Shown here one piece after another: positions 48,989-56,178 of a DNA stretch of 64,000 nt (position 1 is its first letter; every line of letters begins with the position of its first letter). This DNA comes from Rhodoferax sp. U11-2br (GTDB lineage: Bacteria > Pseudomonadota > Gammaproteobacteria > Burkholderiales > Burkholderiaceae_C): assembly GCF_018619435.1 (NCBI RefSeq), contig NZ_JAHFZF010000012.1:1-64000 (forward strand), written 5' to 3'. A program made the position numbers and the translations under genes. The notes beneath the pieces are model-generated. The model was not told the origin of the DNA. It was given only the letters and a program-made list of their open reading frames with translations, and searched no databases.

Positions 48989-49555
48989 ATGGATCAAGCG
49001 ACCGCTCAGTTGATCGAAGCTATTCGATCCTCGCCGCCCGGCACGTTCAAATTGTTCCGTGCAACGGAGGCTGAACCAGAGGTTGAGCAGTCGATGGCGA
49101 ATCGTGAAGGCCTCGCGTTACGAGTACGGCATGCGCGAGAGTCCAGTTGCCTGATGGAAGTCATATCGCTTCGTCTTCAATACATGGATATCTGGCTCCG
49201 TATCTATTACGAGAACACACCGCATACTGAGCCGAGAGAGCGTGAATTTGGGCGCCTGCTTAGGCAGTGTTTCAAGCATGGCCTACCCAAGGGCCTATAC
49301 GACAAGCTCCACCAGTTCAATAGAGACAGGGTGAAAGCAATTCATGGCTACCTTGTGGGCCTCATTGCTTACGATCAACTCGCCACAGTCGTTTTAGAGT
49401 CCGACGGATTGTCGGAAGAACTGACCGAATTTGTACTGCTCAACTCAGGTGAAGCGGTGACCGAGTCATTTGCAACTCAGCATCACAAGCGCGGAGATGC
49501 TGTTTACCCGGTTCGGTCGCTAATTGCTCATCTCAGATCGGGGGCCTTCATATGA
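48989..49555 (+). CDS. Hypothetical protein with HEPN-like RX4H motif, cassette gene 3
   Basis: 188 residues from the ATG at 48989, which lies five bases after a GTTAGGC core, as in integron cassettes; the longer frame from 48950 runs through that site and is rejected. No family is recognised with certainty. Residues 107-125 (KLHQFNRDRVKAIHGYLVG) carry R114-x4-H119 inside a helix, the arrangement seen in HEPN ribonuclease domains (FN..R...IHGY). The protein is mostly helical. If it is a HEPN protein it would fit a toxin or defence role; this is a hypothesis. Confidence 0.65.
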   Translation: MDQATAQLIEAIRSSPPGTFKLFRATEAEPEVEQSMANREGLALRVRHARESSCLMEVISLRLQYMDIWLRIYYENTPHTEPREREFGRLLRQCFKHGLPKGLYDKLHQFNRDRVKAIHGYLVGLIAYDQLATVVLESDGLSEELTEFVLLNSGEAVTESFATQHHKRGDAVYPVRSLIAHLRSGAFI

Positions 49556-49558
49556 ATG

Positions 49559-49625
49559 GCATAACGTTGCAATGCACCGAACCTGCGCAAGAAGCCGCGC
49601 AGGCCGGTTAAATCCAACGTTGAGA
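49559..49625 (+). other. attC-like site after cassette gene 3
   Basis: GCATAAC (49559) four bases after the stop, stem AACCTGCGC/GCGCAGGCCGGTT around AAGAAGCC, then TTAAATCCAAC and GTTGAGA (49619-49625). Length 67. The 3' half parallels the site at 47857-47913. Confidence 0.65.
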
Positions 49626-49741
49626 CTGTAAAAAGTGCCTCTGCCACAACGTTTGCCATGAACCCAGTGGAGATGATCGCAAACACGGCCCGCCACCAAG
49701 ACCAAGCCACAACAGGCCACTGCCTTTGGAAACTCAAACTT

Positions 49742-49785
49742 CATAGCTACTAGCCCTTACTTTCAAAGGGCCAGCGGCCAATTAT
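49742..49785 (+). repeat. ATAAGGGCT palindromic repeat, copy 9
   Basis: CATAGCTACTAGCCC, TTACTTTCAAAGGGC and CAGCGGCCAATTAT, inside block B. Confidence 0.85.
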
Positions 49786-49797
49786 CCTCATAGACCC

Positions 49798-50021
49798 TCA
49801 GAACGTTGCGCCCAAGCCGGGGCGCAGGGGCGACACATCCTCAGCACGCACACCCACCGCCGCCAGGGCCGCTGGCACCGGCAGCCCCTGCACCAGTGCG
49901 GCGGCCAACTCACCCATGGCCGGTGCGGTCTGGATGCCGTAGCGACCCTGCCCAGCCAGCCAGAAAATCCGGGTGCACCGGGTCATCGTTGGCGGAGGAC
50001 ACCAGCAGCAGGCCCGCATCG
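49798..50021 (-). pseudogene. Duplicated, truncated 3' end of the FAD oxidoreductase gene
   Basis: Reads LLLVSSANDDPVHPDFLAG, then YGIQTAPAMGELAAALVQG to the stop, i.e. the C-terminus of the intact gene at 50875-52014 with roughly 50 internal codons missing. A similar shortened copy lies at 48087-48260. Confidence 0.85.
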
Positions 50022-50269
50022 GTCTGGGCTGCAGTCGCACAGGCTTGTCTGTGGCATCAACACCAGGAACGGCAAAGACGTTTTTTTGCCAGATCGATTC
50101 CAACCGTTACGATGCTCACAACTTCCCCTCTCGGACAAGTTGATGACAACGACATTGCGGTGCGCCAAAAGTTTGACATCCCCATCGTGGCACGTGCTTG
50201 CCGTTCAGCGTCACCCTCAACGGTTACGCTTGGCTAGGGACGGGGAAGCGCCTTTCAATCGTTAAAACC

Positions 50270-50698
50270 ATGCGCACCCTCCGTTGGCTTCTCACAGTAC
50301 CTGCCGCCTTGGTTGGCTTCTACCTTGGCGTTTTTGCTGCCGTGGTCATCTACAAAGTGAACGAGTGGCTGTGCCCCTCGGAGTACCTAGTCTCGGGTAT
50401 GTGCAACGCCCCATGGTCATCCTTCGTTTCGGACTTGGCTTTGGCGGTTGGTTCTTTGATGTGTGGTTCTCTCGTTGTCCTCTTCCCCACGTTGGCAGCC
50501 CCTGCGTTACGGAAGAAAGTTGCTTTTGTCGCTTACGCCTTAGGGATCGTGGCGTCCCTCTACTGGCTCTTCCATGGGCTCTGGGTCCCGGTTGCGTGGG
50601 CGATCTTGAGCGGAGGTCTCACCTTTTGGCGAATAGGGGTCGTTCTGACCTCTCGCGCCAGCGGACCACCTTCGGCAGCCACTGATCTTGAACGTTGA
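50270..50698 (+). CDS. Hypothetical membrane protein, cassette gene 4
   Basis: 142 residues with about four hydrophobic helices (WLLTVPAALVGFYLGVFAAV; FVSDLALAVGSLMCGSLVVL; KVAFVAYALGIVASLYWLF; VPVAWAILSGGLTFWRIGVV). No family recognised. The ATG is two bases after GTTAAAA. The stop codon TGA lies inside GTTGAGG (50694-50700), the same 3' core as after genes 1 and 3, so the gene runs into the recombination-like site; a clear 5' core was not found. Confidence 0.65.
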   Translation: MRTLRWLLTVPAALVGFYLGVFAAVVIYKVNEWLCPSEYLVSGMCNAPWSSFVSDLALAVGSLMCGSLVVLFPTLAAPALRKKVAFVAYALGIVASLYWLFHGLWVPVAWAILSGGLTFWRIGVVLTSRASGPPSAATDLER

Positions 50699-50700
50699 GG

Positions 50701-50874
50701 CTGTCAGAAAAGTGCCTCTGCCACGACGTTTGCCGTGAGTCCAGCGGAGAAGAGGACAAACAAGGCCCGCCACCAACACCAAGCCACAACAGTCTGCTGT
50801 CTTCAGGTACTCAAACTTCATAGCAACCAGACCTTATTCTAAAAGGGCTAGAGGCCAATTTTCTTTATAAACCC
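50701..50874. repeat. Repeat block C (3' repeat plus palindrome)
   Basis: Third copy of the 3' repeat (CTGTCAGAAAAGTGCC..CCACAACAG) followed by the dispersed palindrome (50819-50863) and then the intact oxidoreductase stop codon. This is probably the parental arrangement from which blocks A and B derive. Confidence 0.75.
50819..50863 (+). repeat. ATAAGGGCT palindromic repeat, copy 10
   Basis: CATAGCAACCAGACC, TTATTCTAAAAGGGC and TAGAGGCCAATTTTC, 3' of the oxidoreductase gene. Confidence 0.85.
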
Positions 50875-52014
50875 TCAAAGCGTTGCACCCAAGCCAGGAC
50901 GCAGGGGTGACACATCCTCGGCCCGCACACCCACCGCCGCCAGAGCCGCAGGCACCGGCAGGCCCTGCACCAGCGCCGCCGTCAGCTCACCCATGGCCGG
51001 TGCGGTCTGGATGCCGTAACCACCCTGCCCGGCCAGCCAGAAAAAGCCTGGTGCATCCGGCGCAAAACCCACCACCGGGGTTTTGTCGGCCACAAACGAG
51101 CGCAAACCGGCCCACGAGCGTTTGATCTTGCGGATCTGCAGCGTGGTCACGGTCTCAACCCGGTCCACCGCAATCGCCACGTCCAGCTCTTCGGGCTGCA
51201 CGTCTTGCGGGTGCACCAGGTCTTCGTTGGCGGGTGACACCAGCAGCAGGCCCGCATCGGGCTTGATGTAGAAGGTTTCCTGGAGGTCAATCACCATCGG
51301 CCAGTGGGCGCTGTCACTGCCAGCAGGTGGCTCGCAGGTGAAGGCAGTGCGGCGTTTGGGTTGTAAACCCACTGGGGCCACACCGGCCAGCTGGGCCAGC
51401 TCGTCACACCAGGCGCCCGCCGCGTTGACCAGCACCGGCGCCCAGAAGCTGCCTGCCGGGGTGTCCACGCGCCAGCCGCCGTCTTCGCGCACCACGGCCT
51501 GCGCCTGGGCGTCACACACCAGTTTGGCGCCAGCGGCTTTGGCGCCGCGCAAAAAGCCTTGGTGGATGCCGTGTACATCCATGTCCATGGCATCGGGCTC
51601 GAAGATGCCAAACGCGGCAAACTCGGGCTGCAGCACCGGCACCGTCTGCAGCATCTGCTCCTGCGTCCACCACTGCACATTGGGGATCAGGGTCTGCATC
51701 GCCTCAAACCGCTCACGCAACGCGTCGTGGTCGTCCGCTGTGCCCACAATCAAAGTGCCACGCGGTGTGACCAGCGGGTACGGCGAAAACCCCTCGGGCG
51801 GCGCAAAGTAAAACGTCTTGGCTGCGGTGGTGATGGCACGCACCGTGGCATTGCCATAGGTTTCCGAATACAGCGCGGCCGAACGCCCGGTGGCGTGGTA
51901 ACCCGGCTGCGACTCCCACTCCAGCAGCGTCACCTGCCGGTGCGGCGCCAAAAAATAGGCGGCAGAGGCACCCGCCATGCCCGCACCCACGATCAAGACA
52001 TCTGTTTTCTGCAT
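50875..52014 (-). CDS. FAD-dependent oxidoreductase of the DAO family
   Basis: 379 residues. N-terminal dinucleotide fold TDVLIVGAGMAGASAAYFLA, then GYHATGRSAALYSETYGN and the C-terminal GFFWLAGQGGYGIQTAPAMG typical of glycine/D-amino-acid oxidase-type flavoproteins (D-arginine dehydrogenase and related). Substrate unknown. Its 3' end has been copied twice into the cassette region on its left, each copy fused to an IS110 fragment. It is divergent from lldD. Confidence 0.9.
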   Translation of the reverse strand: MQKTDVLIVGAGMAGASAAYFLAPHRQVTLLEWESQPGYHATGRSAALYSETYGNATVRAITTAAKTFYFAPPEGFSPYPLVTPRGTLIVGTADDHDALRERFEAMQTLIPNVQWWTQEQMLQTVPVLQPEFAAFGIFEPDAMDMDVHGIHQGFLRGAKAAGAKLVCDAQAQAVVREDGGWRVDTPAGSFWAPVLVNAAGAWCDELAQLAGVAPVGLQPKRRTAFTCEPPAGSDSAHWPMVIDLQETFYIKPDAGLLLVSPANEDLVHPQDVQPEELDVAIAVDRVETVTTLQIRKIKRSWAGLRSFVADKTPVVGFAPDAPGFFWLAGQGGYGIQTAPAMGELTAALVQGLPVPAALAAVGVRAEDVSPLRPGLGATL

Positions 52015-52142
52015 GTGTTCACCTTCTCAAAAAATGGCGCACAGGGGGCGCCGTCAACAAATTTCACAAGCGCTTCAGCACTTTTCAAATGGCACGCCAG
52101 TTTGGCCCCGTAACATGCAGGGCATTCAAAGGAGCCCCTGTT

Positions 52143-53297
52143 ATGCCCGTGATCACCAACATTGAAGACCTGCGCATTCTGGCCAAAGCGCGGGTGCCGC
52201 GCATGTTCTACGACTATGCCGACTCTGGCAGTTGGACTGAGAGCACCTATCGTGCCAACTCGGCGGACTTCCAGGCGATCAAACTGCGCCAACGCGTGGC
52301 CATCAACATGGAAAACCGCAGCACAGCCAGCACCATGATCGGCCAGAAGGTGGCGATGCCGGTGGCGATTGCACCCACCGGGTTGACCGGCATGCAGAGT
52401 GCCGACGGTGAAATCAAGGCGGCCAATGCGGCCAAAAAATTCGGCATCCCGTTCACGCTCTCGACCATGAGCATCTGCTCGATCGAAGATGTGGCCAAGG
52501 AAACCGGTGGCCACCCGTTCTGGTTTCAGCTGTATGTGATGCGTGACCGTGACTTCATCGCGCGCCTGATCGACCGCGCCAAGGCGGCACACTGCTCGGC
52601 GCTGATGATCACGCTGGATTTACAAATCCTGGGCCAGCGCCACAAGGACATCAAAAACGGGCTGTCAGCACCACCCAAACTCACCATCCCCAACATCGTC
52701 AACATGATGACCAAGGTGCGCTGGGGTTTGGGCATGCTGGGCACCCAGCGGCGTGGTTTTGGCAACATCGTCGGTCACGTCAAGGGCGTGGAAAACATGG
52801 GCAGTTTGAGTGAATGGACCGCCAAACAGTTTGACCCGGCCCTGAGCTGGGACGATGTTGAGTGGATCAAAAACCGCTGGGGCGGCAAACTCATCATCAA
52901 AGGCATTCAGGACGTGGAAGACGCCCGCCTGGCAGTCAACTCAGGCGCCGACGCGATGATTGTCAGCAACCACGGCGGCCGCCAACTTGACGGCGCACCC
53001 AGCTCCATCAGCGCCCTGCCCGCCATCGTCGATGCCGTGGGCAAAGACATCGAGGTGCACATGGACGGCGGCATCCGCAGCGGCCAGGATGTGCTCAAAG
53101 CCCGCGCCCTGGGTGCACGCGGCACCTACATTGGCCGCGCCTTTTTGTACGGCCTGGGTGCTTTGGGTGAAGAGGGGGTGACCAAGGCGCTGGAGATCAT
53201 CCACAAAGAGCTCGACCTGACCATGGCCTTTTGTGGCCACACCAACATCGACACCGTGGACAAGGGCATCTTGCTGCCCGGCACCTACCCGGTGTAA
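52143..53297 (+). CDS. lldD: FMN-dependent alpha-hydroxy-acid dehydrogenase (L-lactate dehydrogenase)
   Basis: 384 residues from the ATG at 52143 (AAAGGAG upstream). The FMN-barrel signatures are PVAIAPTGLTGMQSADGE, the catalytic SNHGGRQLDGAPSSI with His and Arg, and VHMDGGIRSGQDVLKARALG. Closest to respiratory L-lactate dehydrogenase, feeding electrons to quinone; mandelate or glycolate oxidase are alternatives in the same family. The frame extends upstream but without a start signal. Confidence 0.9.
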   Translation: MPVITNIEDLRILAKARVPRMFYDYADSGSWTESTYRANSADFQAIKLRQRVAINMENRSTASTMIGQKVAMPVAIAPTGLTGMQSADGEIKAANAAKKFGIPFTLSTMSICSIEDVAKETGGHPFWFQLYVMRDRDFIARLIDRAKAAHCSALMITLDLQILGQRHKDIKNGLSAPPKLTIPNIVNMMTKVRWGLGMLGTQRRGFGNIVGHVKGVENMGSLSEWTAKQFDPALSWDDVEWIKNRWGGKLIIKGIQDVEDARLAVNSGADAMIVSNHGGRQLDGAPSSISALPAIVDAVGKDIEVHMDGGIRSGQDVLKARALGARGTYIGRAFLYGLGALGEEGVTKALEIIHKELDLTMAFCGHTNIDTVDKGILLPGTYPV

Positions 53298-53336
53298 AGC
53301 CCTGGGGCGGGCTCGCCCTGCCCCAGCAACCTGCGT

Positions 53337-53612
53337 TTATTTGAGGTAAGAGCGCAGCGTTTTCACCACCTGCTCCAGGTCGTTGCGGCGTTGCTCCAGC
53401 GGCAGGTCTTGCGCGTCCAGGTGTTCGCGCAGGTGGCCCTCCAACACCTCGGCCATCAGCCCATTCACCGCACCACGGATGGCGGCAATCTGCTGCAGCA
53501 CGGCGGAGCAATCGGTCTCTTGCTCCAGCGCGCGCTCCAGCGCATCGGCCTGGCCCTTGATGCGGCGGACGCGGGTCAACAACTGCTTCTTGCTTTTGAT
53601 CGTATGCGGCAC
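53337..53612 (-). CDS. RcnR/DmeR-type nickel-cobalt repressor (CsoR/FrmR family)
   Basis: 91 residues from a GTG start. The sequence is very close to E. coli RcnR, with ILQQIAAIRGAVNGLM-like core (AVLQQIAAIRGAVNGLMAEV). The four metal-site residues of RcnR are all present: His3, Cys35, His60 and His64. It is divergent from the cation-efflux gene dmeF with a TACT..GGGG..AGTA site between. It should bind DNA without metal and release it with Ni or Co. Confidence 0.92.
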   Translation of the reverse strand: MPHTIKSKKQLLTRVRRIKGQADALERALEQETDCSAVLQQIAAIRGAVNGLMAEVLEGHLREHLDAQDLPLEQRRNDLEQVVKTLRSYLK

Positions 53613-53639
53613 GGTCGGTCTCTTTCTGTCGATAAAAGT

Positions 53640-53656
53640 ATACTGGGGTATAGTAT
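53640..53656. promoter_or_regulatory. Putative RcnR/DmeR operator
   Basis: ATACTGGGGTATAGTAT: arms ATACT and AGTAT around a G-run, close to the known TACT-G(n)-N-AGTA type of RcnR site. It lies between the divergent repressor and efflux genes. Confidence 0.7.
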
Positions 53657-53691
53657 CTAGACACCCCCGTTAGAACAGGAAGCGTACCACC

Positions 53692-54729
53692 ATGCAGCCC
53701 CCCCTTACCGCCGCCCCGCTGGACCACAGCCACGTGTTTGACGAAGGCAACCCGCTGGCTGAGCGGAACACCCGCTGGGCAGTGATGCTCACCGCCGTCA
53801 TGATGGTGGCCGAAATCGCTGGCGGCTGGTACTGCAACTCGATGGCGCTGCTGGCCGACGGCTGGCACATGAGCTCGCACGCGCTGGCGCTGGGCCTGTC
53901 GGTCATGGCCTACGGTGCAGCGCGGCGTTTTGCCAAGGACAGCCGTTTTGCCTTTGGCACCTGGAAGATCGAGGTGCTGGGCGGTTACACCAGCGCCACC
54001 TTTTTGGTGGGCATTGCGGTGCTGATGTTGTACCAGTCGGTCGAGCGGCTGATCTCACCCACACCGATCCAGTACGACCAAGCCATCGCGATTGCACTGG
54101 GTGGCCTGCTGGTCAACCTGGCATGCGCCTGGCTGCTACGGGACCACCATGACCACCGGCACGACCATGGACATGGACATGGACATGGACATGGACATGG
54201 ACATGGACACGATCACCACCACGGACATTCCCATGGGCATGCCCACCACGAAGACCTGAACCTGCGCTCGGCCTACATCCATGTGGTGGCCGATGCCGCC
54301 ACCTCGGTGCTGGCCATCCTGGCGCTGATGGGCGGCAAGCTTTGGGGCGCCGACTGGCTCGACCCACTGATGGGCATGGCCGGTGCCGCATTGGTGGGTG
54401 TCTGGGCCTACGGTTTGTTGCGTGACAGCGGGCGTGTGCTGCTGGATGCCGAGATGGACGCGCCGGTCAGTGAAGAAATTCGCGAGGTGATTGCGGCCAG
54501 CCCGATCCCGGCGCACATCACCGACCTGCATGTGTGGCGGGTAGGCAAAGGCAAATACGCCTGCATCCTGTCACTGGCTGCCGGGCAGACTGCAACACCC
54601 GACTACTTCAAAAACCTGCTGAGCATCCACGAAGAGCTGGTGCACATCACGGTAGAAATCCACCCCTGCGGCCCCACCTGCCACCCGCAGTATTTCGGGC
54701 CAGCTGCAGCGGGTGTGTCACCGGCTTGA
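53692..54729 (+). CDS. dmeF: Cation diffusion facilitator, DmeF-like Co/Ni efflux protein
   Basis: 345 residues. Six membrane helices with metal-site motifs HMSSHALALG and HVVADAATSVLA. A long cytoplasmic-loop stretch of alternating His and Gly/Asp (about residues 150-185) is encoded partly by seven tandem CATGGA units. The C-terminal domain ends HITVEIHPCGPTCHPQ. Divergent from an RcnR-like gene, the usual arrangement for the DmeRF cobalt/nickel resistance pair. Confidence 0.92.
   Translation: MQPPLTAAPLDHSHVFDEGNPLAERNTRWAVMLTAVMMVAEIAGGWYCNSMALLADGWHMSSHALALGLSVMAYGAARRFAKDSRFAFGTWKIEVLGGYTSATFLVGIAVLMLYQSVERLISPTPIQYDQAIAIALGGLLVNLACAWLLRDHHDHRHDHGHGHGHGHGHGHGHDHHHGHSHGHAHHEDLNLRSAYIHVVADAATSVLAILALMGGKLWGADWLDPLMGMAGAALVGVWAYGLLRDSGRVLLDAEMDAPVSEEIREVIAASPIPAHITDLHVWRVGKGKYACILSLAAGQTATPDYFKNLLSIHEELVHITVEIHPCGPTCHPQYFGPAAAGVSPA
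54166..54207 (+). repeat. CATGGA hexanucleotide tandem repeat (7 units) in dmeF
   Basis: Seven perfect copies of CATGGA encode a His-Gly run in the metal-binding loop. The unit is a multiple of three, so copy-number change would alter loop length without shifting the frame. Confidence 0.95.
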
Positions 54730-54775
54730 AGTCATCTGCCGTCCCGCGCCCTGCTGAGCTGCGCTGTGGCGCTCT

Positions 54776-55165
54776 TCAGTGGCTGGGTGGGGGGTGCTTC
54801 TGCGCAAAAACTTCTTTGGCCGCAAACAGGCCGTTTAATGCAGCAGGGAACCCGGCATAAACCGCCATCTGGATGATGACTTCGACAATTTCCTGCTCAG
54901 TGCAACCCACATTGCGCGCGCCCTGGATGTGCACCTTGAGTTGAGGTGCTGCGTTACCCAGCGCGGTGAGTGCCGCAACCACGGCAAGTTCCCGCGTCTT
55001 GAGATCCAGACCGGGCCGCGAATAGATGTCGCCAAAGGGAAATTCAATGAGTAGCCGCGCAAAGTCGGGCGCGATATCGCTCAGACTGTTGATCACCTTT
55101 TCACCGGCTTGGCCGTCAATCTCTTTGAGCTTGGCCAAGCCCCGTACATAGCGTTCGCTGTTCAT
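54776..55165 (-). CDS. Carboxymuconolactone decarboxylase (CMD/AhpD-like) family protein
   Basis: 129 residues from the ATG at 55165 (AAGGAAA upstream). The CMD fold is shown by [40 protein letters not shown] and the [16 protein letters not shown] segment. There is no CxxC pair, only one Cys, so an AhpD-type peroxidase role is unlikely; a decarboxylase-type role is more probable. It is divergent from a LysR regulator, which likely controls it. The frame upstream to 55258 overlaps that regulator's start and is rejected. Confidence 0.87.
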   Translation of the reverse strand: MNSERYVRGLAKLKEIDGQAGEKVINSLSDIAPDFARLLIEFPFGDIYSRPGLDLKTRELAVVAALTALGNAAPQLKVHIQGARNVGCTEQEIVEVIIQMAVYAGFPAALNGLFAAKEVFAQKHPPPSH

Positions 55166-55251
55166 GTGATTTCCTTGGTGTTGATAAGTGAGCGCACTGT
55201 ATGTCGCGCTTTCTTGCGCATCCAATACTCTTTTTGTGATACCTTTTTGGT

Positions 55252-56178
55252 ATGACAAACTCGATTGACCTGCGCCAGCTGCGCTACTTTCTGGCGGTGA
55301 GTGAAGAACTCAACTTCGGACGTGCGGCGCTGCGATTGCATATCTCACAACCCCCCTTGAGCAGGCAAATCCAGCAGTTGGAAGAGCAATTAGGCGTGGC
55401 GCTGTTCCTGCGGGGCAAGTCAGGCGTCACGCTGACAGAAGCTGGGCTCGCATTCCTGCCGGAAGTGCGGCTAAGCCTGCGGCAGGTGGACAAGGCGATT
55501 ACGGTGGCCAGAGCGGCAACAGGTACTGAAGGAGGCCAGTTTGTGCTGGGCTACACCACGGTGTTTGACCGCAGCGCCATCCCCGACGTTGTTGACAGCC
55601 TGCAGCAGCGTTTCCCTGAGTGGCGGATCATCTCCAAAGGCAGGCACTCGACACGTCTTGTCCGGGACATCCAAAACGGCAACATGGACGCCGCCTTCAT
55701 TGGTTTGCACACCCATACCGAGGGCTTGACGGTGGAGACTGTCCTGGAGGAACCGCTTGTGGTGGCCTTGCCGACCGCCCATCCACTCGCCAAAAAACGC
55801 CGACTCAGTTTCGACGACCTTCGCAATGAAGCCTTGTTCTGGTTTGAACGCCGCTTGAATCCCGGCTTTTACGACCACTGCCAGGCATTTTTTAACCGGA
55901 TCGATTTCAAGCCCAACGTGGTCCCGGAACCACCGGACCACCACATCCTGCTGGGCTTGATTGCACAAGGACAAGGTTTTGGGCTGTTGCCTGCGTCACT
56001 GCAAAAAGTCAAACGCCAAGGCGTGAGCTTCAGGGCCCTGAAAGAAGGTGACAACAAGCTGTCGATGGGTATCGCGCTGGCCTATGCACAACACAACCCG
56101 TCGCCGGTGTTGCGTCCGTTCATTGAGCTTGTCAGGGCGAAGATCAGGACAGCTGCAACTGGTGTGTCACCAACTTGA
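55252..56178 (+). CDS. LysR family transcriptional regulator
   Basis: 308 residues. N-terminal winged helix-turn-helix ([21 protein letters not shown], then [20 protein letters not shown]), C-terminal effector domain with periplasmic-binding fold. The opening resembles the BenM/CatR-like subgroup that often controls aromatic degradation. The divergent CMD-family gene 86 bases away is the likely target. The 3' end overlaps the convergent acetyltransferase gene by 35 bases. Confidence 0.9.
   Translation: MTNSIDLRQLRYFLAVSEELNFGRAALRLHISQPPLSRQIQQLEEQLGVALFLRGKSGVTLTEAGLAFLPEVRLSLRQVDKAITVARAATGTEGGQFVLGYTTVFDRSAIPDVVDSLQQRFPEWRIISKGRHSTRLVRDIQNGNMDAAFIGLHTHTEGLTVETVLEEPLVVALPTAHPLAKKRRLSFDDLRNEALFWFERRLNPGFYDHCQAFFNRIDFKPNVVPEPPDHHILLGLIAQGQGFGLLPASLQKVKRQGVSFRALKEGDNKLSMGIALAYAQHNPSPVLRPFIELVRAKIRTAATGVSPT

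Larger units (their letters stand above)
49626..50267. repeat. Composite repeat block B
   Basis: Second copy of the composite block: 3' repeat (49626-49740), dispersed palindrome, truncated oxidoreductase 3' end on the minus strand (49798-50021, with an internal deletion), decayed IS110 start (about 50022-50117, with a frameshift at a run of A), and a leader ending GTTAAAA (50261-50267). No intact gene. Confidence 0.75.

Noticed and set aside
49520-50821. Small minus-strand ORFs beginning MKFE.. at 49744 and 50821, with a third ACG-started copy near 48035, suggesting a conserved small membrane peptide.
   Set aside because: They lie in the repeated 3' block, lose the start in one copy, and run on into attC-like sites and antisense to the cassette genes with different ends. 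Similarity is explained by DNA duplication.
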